Positions 59,726 to 64,000 of a DNA stretch of 64,000 nt are shown here, piece after piece; positions within the stretch are counted from its first letter, which is position 1; each line of letters opens with the position of its first letter. The stretch lies in assembly GCF_031583145.1 (NCBI RefSeq), contig NZ_CP134050.1:1884501-1948500 (forward strand). Reading direction: 5' to 3'. Below the pieces are notes generated by a model, which did no database searches, had not been told where the DNA came from, and saw only the letters and a list, made by a program, of their open reading frames with translations. The position numbers and the translations under genes are program-made. Source of the stretch: Brevibacillus brevis (lineage in GTDB: Bacteria; Bacillota; Bacilli; Brevibacillales; Brevibacillaceae).

Positions 59726-60922
59726 ATGAAAGGGTTCAGTTTATTGAAATCACTGGCGACCATTTCCCTCGGCGCCGTGCTGATGGTGGGCTGCTCCAGC
59801 GGAAACAATGCAGCGCCGGCATCAAACTCGGGAGGGTCGGCTCCGGCACAGACGCCAGCGGCTGAAGGCAGCGGCGGAGAAATCACTGCGAAGATCGGTG
59901 TCGTCGGATTCCTGTCCGGTTCTGGCGCAGCTTACGGCGAAGCGCAAAAAGCAGGTCTCGAACTCGCGCTCGGCGAGCTCAACGAAGCGAACAAGGGCAA
60001 ACTCAAGATGGAATTAAAGTTTGAAGATTCTGGCGGTGAAAAAGAAGGGGCCATCAACGCCGTAAATAAACTGATAAATCAGGATAATGTGGTTGCCATC
60101 ATCGGACCTACTCTCTCTGGTGAAATGTTCGCGGCCGGTCCGGTGGCAAACGAGGCGGAAGTCCCGATTTTCGGTATCTCCAATACGTCCGAAGGCATCA
60201 ATGACATCGGGGAGTACGTATTCCGCAACTCGCTGCCTGAGTCGATCGCCATCCCGACTGCCATGAAGTCAGCTGTCGAGAAAAAAGGTCTGAAGAAAGT
60301 GGCGCTGATCTACGCGTCCAACGATGACTTCTCCGTAAACGGCTACAAAGTCATGAAGGCGACTGCCGAAAAAATGGGTCTGGAAATCACGGGCGAAGCG
60401 ACTTTCTCCAACGGCGACGTCGACTTCTCCGCACAGCTGACCAAGCTGAAACAGACCAACCCGGATGCTCTTCTGGTGTCCGCTCTGTACAAAGAAGGCT
60501 CCATGGTCGTGAAAAAAGCGCGCGAGCTGGGCTTCCAAGGAACCATTCTTGGCGGCAACGGCTTCAACAACCCGAAAGTATTCGAAATCGCAGGTCCTGC
60601 AGCTGACGGTCTGATCGTGGCGACTCCGTTCAGCCCGGAAAAGCAAGATGAAAAAGTACAAGCCTTCGTAAAAGCATTCGAAGCGAAATACAACAAAAAG
60701 CCTGACCAATTCGCAGCACAAGCGTACGACTCTCTCTACATCATGTCCCAATCCTTGCTCGGCGCTGGCAAAGCAGACCGCGAAGCACTGCGCGACCAGC
60801 TGGCACAGTTGAAAGACTTCACTGGCGTATCGGGCAAGCTGTCCTTCGACGAAAAGCGCAACCCGATCGGGGATGCGGTCGTCGTAGTCGCAAAAGACGG
60901 GAAGTTTGTACCATTCGAATAA
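59726..60922 (+). CDS. livJ: Branched-chain amino acid ABC transporter, substrate-binding lipoprotein
   Basis: This protein of 398 residues has a signal peptide and lipobox with Cys23 (MVGC), a Ser/Gly/Ala-rich linker and a type I periplasmic-binding fold (IGVVGFLSGSGAAYGEAQK; AIIGPTLSGEMFA). It captures leucine, isoleucine or valine, or a related amino acid, outside the membrane. AAGGGAGG lies before ATG 59726. It is followed by livH, livM, livG and livF. Its terminator at 60930 probably sets a high ratio of binding protein to permease. Confidence 0.92.
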   Translation: MKGFSLLKSLATISLGAVLMVGCSSGNNAAPASNSGGSAPAQTPAAEGSGGEITAKIGVVGFLSGSGAAYGEAQKAGLELALGELNEANKGKLKMELKFEDSGGEKEGAINAVNKLINQDNVVAIIGPTLSGEMFAAGPVANEAEVPIFGISNTSEGINDIGEYVFRNSLPESIAIPTAMKSAVEKKGLKKVALIYASNDDFSVNGYKVMKATAEKMGLEITGEATFSNGDVDFSAQLTKLKQTNPDALLVSALYKEGSMVVKKARELGFQGTILGGNGFNNPKVFEIAGPAADGLIVATPFSPEKQDEKVQAFVKAFEAKYNKKPDQFAAQAYDSLYIMSQSLLGAGKADREALRDQLAQLKDFTGVSGKLSFDEKRNPIGDAVVVVAKDGKFVPFE

Positions 60923-60929
60923 GAATGCT

Positions 60930-60954
60930 GCCCGGGGATTCCCGGGCTCTTTTT
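60930..60954 (+). terminator. Terminator after livJ
   Basis: GCCCGGG (60930-60936) and CCCGGGC (60941-60947) form a stable stem with a GATT loop followed by TCTTTTT. It lies within the liv operon and should allow only part of transcription to reach livH. Confidence 0.85.
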
Positions 60955-61004
60955 AAGAAAGACGCATGTCAGCGAGAATGCGTGTCCTGAAATGGCAAGG
61001 GAAG

Positions 61005-61083
61005 GGCTCCGCCTGCGATGGCGGAGCCAAGTTTTCTAACTGGATCAGGAAGTATAAGGCCGGGCCTTCGCTTGCTGATCCAG
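61005..61083 (+). repeat. Tandem hairpins in the livJ-livH spacer
   Basis: GGCTCCGCC and GGCGGAGCC (61005-61013, 61020-61028) form one perfect nine-base stem. CTGGATCAG and CTGATCCAG (61040-61048, 61075-61083) form a second, with an inner AAGGCC/GGCCTT stem at 61056-61068. No T-run follows, so they are not simple terminators; they may stabilise or process the mRNA. Confidence 0.65.
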
Positions 61084-61180
61084 CGAGAACAACTTTCCGT
61101 AAGTGCACGGTCTCCCATGCGAGGCAGGAACGAACGCGGCGCGGAGCACATGCAACCACTTTACTGTGAGGTGAGGCAGT

Positions 61181-62047
61181 TTGTTTTGGCAGCAATTAGT
61201 CAACGGTTTGACCGTAGGCAGTACCTATTCATTGATCGCATTGGGCTATACGCTCATCTTTGGTGTTCTGGGCATCATCAACATGGCGCACGGACAAATC
61301 TTTATTTTCGGCTCGCTGGTCGGTCTCGTCCTGATGACGAGCATGCAGATGCCGCTTGGAGTAGCTCTCATCGCGTCCATCGTCATTTCCGCGCTGCTCG
61401 GCTTGCTGCTGGAGTATGCGGCGCTGCGCCCCCTGCGCAAGAAAAACGTACCGCACTTGGCGTCCCTGATCAGTACGATCGGTTTTGCGACACTGGTGGA
61501 AGAGGCGATGCACAAGTTTTTCGGCGCAGATTCGCGCGCGTTTCCGCAATCCTTCGGGGATAAGGCTTTCGATCTGGGCATCCTGCAAATTCGCAGTGTG
61601 GATCTCGTCATCCTTGGAATTTCGCTGGTGCTGATGTTCGTCCTGCACTTCTGGATTCAAAAGACGAAAATGGGGAAAGCGATCCGGGCAACGGCTGAAA
61701 ACACGGACACCGCCAATATTTTGGGAATCAATACAAACATGGTCATCATCGTGACCGTCATGCTGGCGTCCGCACTGGGCGGCGTGGCAGGCATCCTGAT
61801 CGGCATGGCGTATTCCGCTCTGATTCCGACGATGGGGATGACACTCGGCTTCAAGGGCTTGGCCGTGCTGATCCTGGGCGGTGTCGGAAGCATTCCGGGG
61901 GCCATGGTCTGCGGTGTGCTGCTCGGCATCATCGAAGTCTTTACCGTCGCCTATGGCGATTCGTCTTACCGGGACGCGGTCGCGTTTGGCTTGATCATCG
62001 TGATTCTGCTGTTGAAACCGGAAGGACTATTCGGACGCAAAGCGTAA
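61181..62047 (+). CDS. livH: Branched-chain amino acid ABC transporter permease LivH
   Basis: This 288-residue permease has about eight helices and the LivH signature near the N-terminus (LTVGSTYSLIALGYTLIFGVL, INMAHG). It forms the membrane channel with LivM. A TTG start at 61181 follows GAGGTGAGG. It overlaps no gene but is spaced tightly with livM (13 bases). Confidence 0.93.
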   Translation: MFWQQLVNGLTVGSTYSLIALGYTLIFGVLGIINMAHGQIFIFGSLVGLVLMTSMQMPLGVALIASIVISALLGLLLEYAALRPLRKKNVPHLASLISTIGFATLVEEAMHKFFGADSRAFPQSFGDKAFDLGILQIRSVDLVILGISLVLMFVLHFWIQKTKMGKAIRATAENTDTANILGINTNMVIIVTVMLASALGGVAGILIGMAYSALIPTMGMTLGFKGLAVLILGGVGSIPGAMVCGVLLGIIEVFTVAYGDSSYRDAVAFGLIIVILLLKPEGLFGRKA

Positions 62048-62059
62048 GGAGGTGCACTC

Positions 62060-63019
62060 ATGGATATTTTGAATCCCTACAATTTACAAGTACTCACGTT
62101 TATTCTATTAAACAGTATTCTGGCCATCAGTATTTACATCACGCTCTCCACCGGTCAGCTCTCGTTGGGACACGCCGGATTTATGAGCATCGGCGCCTTT
62201 ACCGCGAGTATTTTGACGAAGCAGGCAGACATGCCGCTGTTTGTCGCCATCCTGATCGGAGGATTGGCAGCCGGTCTGATCGCGCTTCTCATCGGTGCAC
62301 CTACACTGAAGCTGCACGGTTTGTACCTGGCGATCGCGACGCTCGGCTTTGGCGAAGTGATTCGCGTCATTTTCCTGAATATGAAAATTACGAACGGGGC
62401 CCTTGGTCTCACCGGCCTGCAGTCTATCGGCAACTACCTGTACGATTTTGAGAAGGCGATGGGACTGAAGGCGCAGGCGGTCGGCGTCTCGGTCATGCAA
62501 ATGAAGTCGCTCTCCACCTTTGTGTTCATGCTGCTGCTGTTTCTTGTCATCCTGTTCCTGACGCTGCGCCTGAACCGCTCACGCCTGGGACGCGCCTTTG
62601 AAGCGATCAAGGCGGACGAGACGGCCGCCCGCGCCATGGGGCTGCAGGTCGCTTACTACAAAATGCTCGCGTTTATCATCGGCTCCGTCCTTGCGGGGAT
62701 TTGCGGCGGCTTGTTCGCCCACATCACCACGACGATCACGCCGGACGATTTCAACTACCACAAGGTCGTAGAGATTTTGTCCTACGCGGTAATCGGAGGA
62801 AGCGAAGTGGTCTGGGGACCATTGTTCGGTGCTCTGGTGCTCACGGCACTGCCTGAAGTCCTGCGCGGCCTCGCGGAATACAAGATGCTGATGTACGGCT
62901 TGATCATGGTTGGTGTCATGGCGTTCCGTCCGCACGGCCTCATCGGCACGGACACGTTCCAAAAGCTGTTCCGCCGCCGCAAAGGCAAGACGGGAAATGA
63001 AGCGAAGGAGGGAATGTGA
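62060..63019 (+). CDS. livM: Branched-chain amino acid ABC transporter permease LivM
   Basis: This 319-residue permease has about ten helices and the LivM pattern (STGQLSLGHAGFMSIGAF; RSRLGRAFEAIKADETAA, the coupling loop that touches the ATPases). It pairs with LivH. AAGGAGG precedes the ATG. It ends one base before the livG start. Confidence 0.94.
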   Translation: MDILNPYNLQVLTFILLNSILAISIYITLSTGQLSLGHAGFMSIGAFTASILTKQADMPLFVAILIGGLAAGLIALLIGAPTLKLHGLYLAIATLGFGEVIRVIFLNMKITNGALGLTGLQSIGNYLYDFEKAMGLKAQAVGVSVMQMKSLSTFVFMLLLFLVILFLTLRLNRSRLGRAFEAIKADETAARAMGLQVAYYKMLAFIIGSVLAGICGGLFAHITTTITPDDFNYHKVVEILSYAVIGGSEVVWGPLFGALVLTALPEVLRGLAEYKMLMYGLIMVGVMAFRPHGLIGTDTFQKLFRRRKGKTGNEAKEGM

Positions 63020-63020
63020 C

Positions 63021-63781
63021 GTGCTACTGGAACTGACGAATGTAGGAAAAAGCTTCGGCGGGATCACTGCCCTGCGCGACGTTTCCTTCGGCGTGCGGGA
63101 AGGGGAGATCGTCGGCCTGATCGGACCGAACGGAGCAGGTAAAACAACGATCTTCAACATGGCGACGGGCATTTTTGCTCCGACGACCGGGACCTTCTCG
63201 TTTGCGGGGCAGCAGTTGAACGGCATGGCCCCGAACAAATTACCGAGATGGGCATTGCCCGGACGTTTCAAAATATTCGCCTCTTTGGACATATGAACGC
63301 GCTGGACAATGTGAAGATCGGCTGCCATTCCCGGATGAAGGCAGGCTTCTGGTCGTCGCTGCTTCGCACGCCGGCCCAGCGAGCCGAAGAGCGCGAGGTG
63401 GCGAAAAAGGCGGAGGCACTGCTCGAATTCGTCGGGCTGTCTGACGTGCGCGATGTACGCTCCGATACGCTGGCGTACGGGCAGCAGAGACGGCTGGAGA
63501 TCGCCCGCGCCTTGGCGACAGAGCCCAAGCTGCTCCTGCTGGATGAACCGGCAGCGGGGATGATCGAAAGCGAGACGGTAGCGCTGATGGAGCTGGTCCG
63601 GAAAATCCGCGACGACGGCGTCACAGTGCTCCTGGTCGAACACGACATGGGACTGGTCATGAACCTGTGCGACAAGGTCGTCTGCATCAACTTCGGCGTC
63701 AAGATCGCAGACGGCACGCCGGCGGAAGTGCAGACGAATCCGGACGTAATCGAAGCCTACCTCGGCAAGGAGGAGGAATAA
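63021..63781 (+). pseudogene. livG: Branched-chain amino acid ABC transporter ATPase LivG, broken by a one-base frameshift
   Basis: The ATPase is in two frames. From GTG 63021 the first part has Walker A GPNGAGKTT (residues 35-43) and reads to about 63240. The second part continues one frame on as MGIARTFQNIRLFGHMNA, with signature YGQQRRLEIARALA and Walker B LLLLDEPAAGM, and ends at 63781. Restoring one A in the AAA run at 63237-63239 gives a continuous protein of about 253 residues, the normal LivG length. All catalytic motifs remain. A sequencing or assembly error is at least as likely as a real mutation, since livF and livM are intact. Confidence 0.85.
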
Positions 63782-63784
63782 CGC

Positions 63785-64000
63785 ATGCTGAGCATACAAA
63801 ACTTGACGACTTCCTACGGGCAGATCAAAGCGATCCGGGGAATTTCCCTGGAAGTGCCGGAGGGCAAGATCGTCTCGCTGATCGGGGCGAACGGAGCGGG
63901 CAAGACGACCACGATGCGGACGATCGCGGGACAGCTGAGACCGGAGAGCGGCAGCATCGTCTTTCGCGGCCAGCGCATCGATGGAGCAAAACCGCATCAG
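63785..64000 (+). CDS. livF: Branched-chain amino acid ABC transporter ATPase LivF (partial, cut by window end)
   Basis: The first 72 codons are visible, with MLSIQNLTTSYGQIKAIRG and Walker A GANGAGKTT, as in LivF. It is the second ATPase of the liv system. AAGGAGGAGG precedes ATG 63785. The frame is open to the window end. Confidence 0.92.
   Translation, partial: MLSIQNLTTSYGQIKAIRGISLEVPEGKIVSLIGANGAGKTTTMRTIAGQLRPESGSIVFRGQRIDGAKPHQ

Noticed and set aside
1..64000. CRISPR arrays, transposons, tRNA or rRNA genes
   Set aside because: I looked for spaced direct repeats, transposase motifs and tRNA/rRNA signatures and saw none; no tool-based scan was possible.

Overview
The window reads as chromosomal core sequence of an endospore-forming Firmicute, most likely Brevibacillus or a close Paenibacillaceae relative. 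This is inferred from gene content: SspI spore protein, a GerA-type germinant receptor operon, a Phe T-box in front of pheST, FadR with its Bacillus-type operator, CsaB, and a natural P450-reductase fusion of the CYP102 type. Gene density is high, most genes have strong AGGAGG ribosome sites, several use GTG or TTG starts, and many ends carry clear intrinsic terminators. I saw no prophage, insertion sequence, CRISPR array, rRNA or tRNA.

Layout. 1-8.1 kb: end of leuA, leuB, a KtrB potassium channel subunit, a MocR-type regulator, moaB, a B12-binding radical SAM protein, DedA and DUF1294 membrane proteins. 8.2-13.5 kb: germinant receptor operon A-B-C plus a second B subunit, then convergent sspI. 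13.6-25.9 kb: KtrA/RCK protein, SpoU methyltransferase, DUF2225 protein, Phe T-box-pheS-pheT-zapA, then larE-larB, a YvlD-like membrane protein, mutS2, a DUF350 protein, a [2Fe-2S] ferredoxin and a 24-residue membrane peptide.

25.9-41.4 kb is mostly an envelope-polysaccharide region: UDP-sugar dehydrogenase, a DppA-type D-aminopeptidase, two glycosyltransferases, an MFS protein, an unknown lipoprotein overlapping an unknown membrane VCBS-repeat protein, an O-antigen ligase-like protein, MurJ, a CapK/PaaK-like adenylate-forming enzyme and a SpoVB/YtgP-type flippase. It probably works with csaB and a methyltransferase at 47.8-49.8 kb and an LCP (LytR-CpsA-Psr) ligase at 52.5 kb to make, modify and attach wall glycopolymers and to anchor an S-layer; that link is inference.

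41.6-47.7 kb: TetR regulator with its operator, the CYP102 fusion, a CynX/NimT-type MFS exporter and a divergent LysR regulator with a palindromic site. 50.2-64 kb is lipid and amino-acid catabolism: a divergent PrmA-like methyltransferase, thiolase, LCP protein, acyl-CoA ligase, fadR (exact FadR operator at its promoter), fadB, etfB, etfA, trxA, and a branched-chain amino-acid ABC transporter livJ-livH-livM-livG-livF cut off by the window end. livG is split by an apparent one-base deletion.

Points most worth checking are the uncharacterised lipoprotein/VCBS pair inside the polysaccharide cluster, larE-larB without larA or larC in sight, the livG frameshift, the CYP102 enzyme lacking the usual Tyr51 equivalent, two small membrane ORFs below normal annotation size, and several strong palindromes placed as operators.
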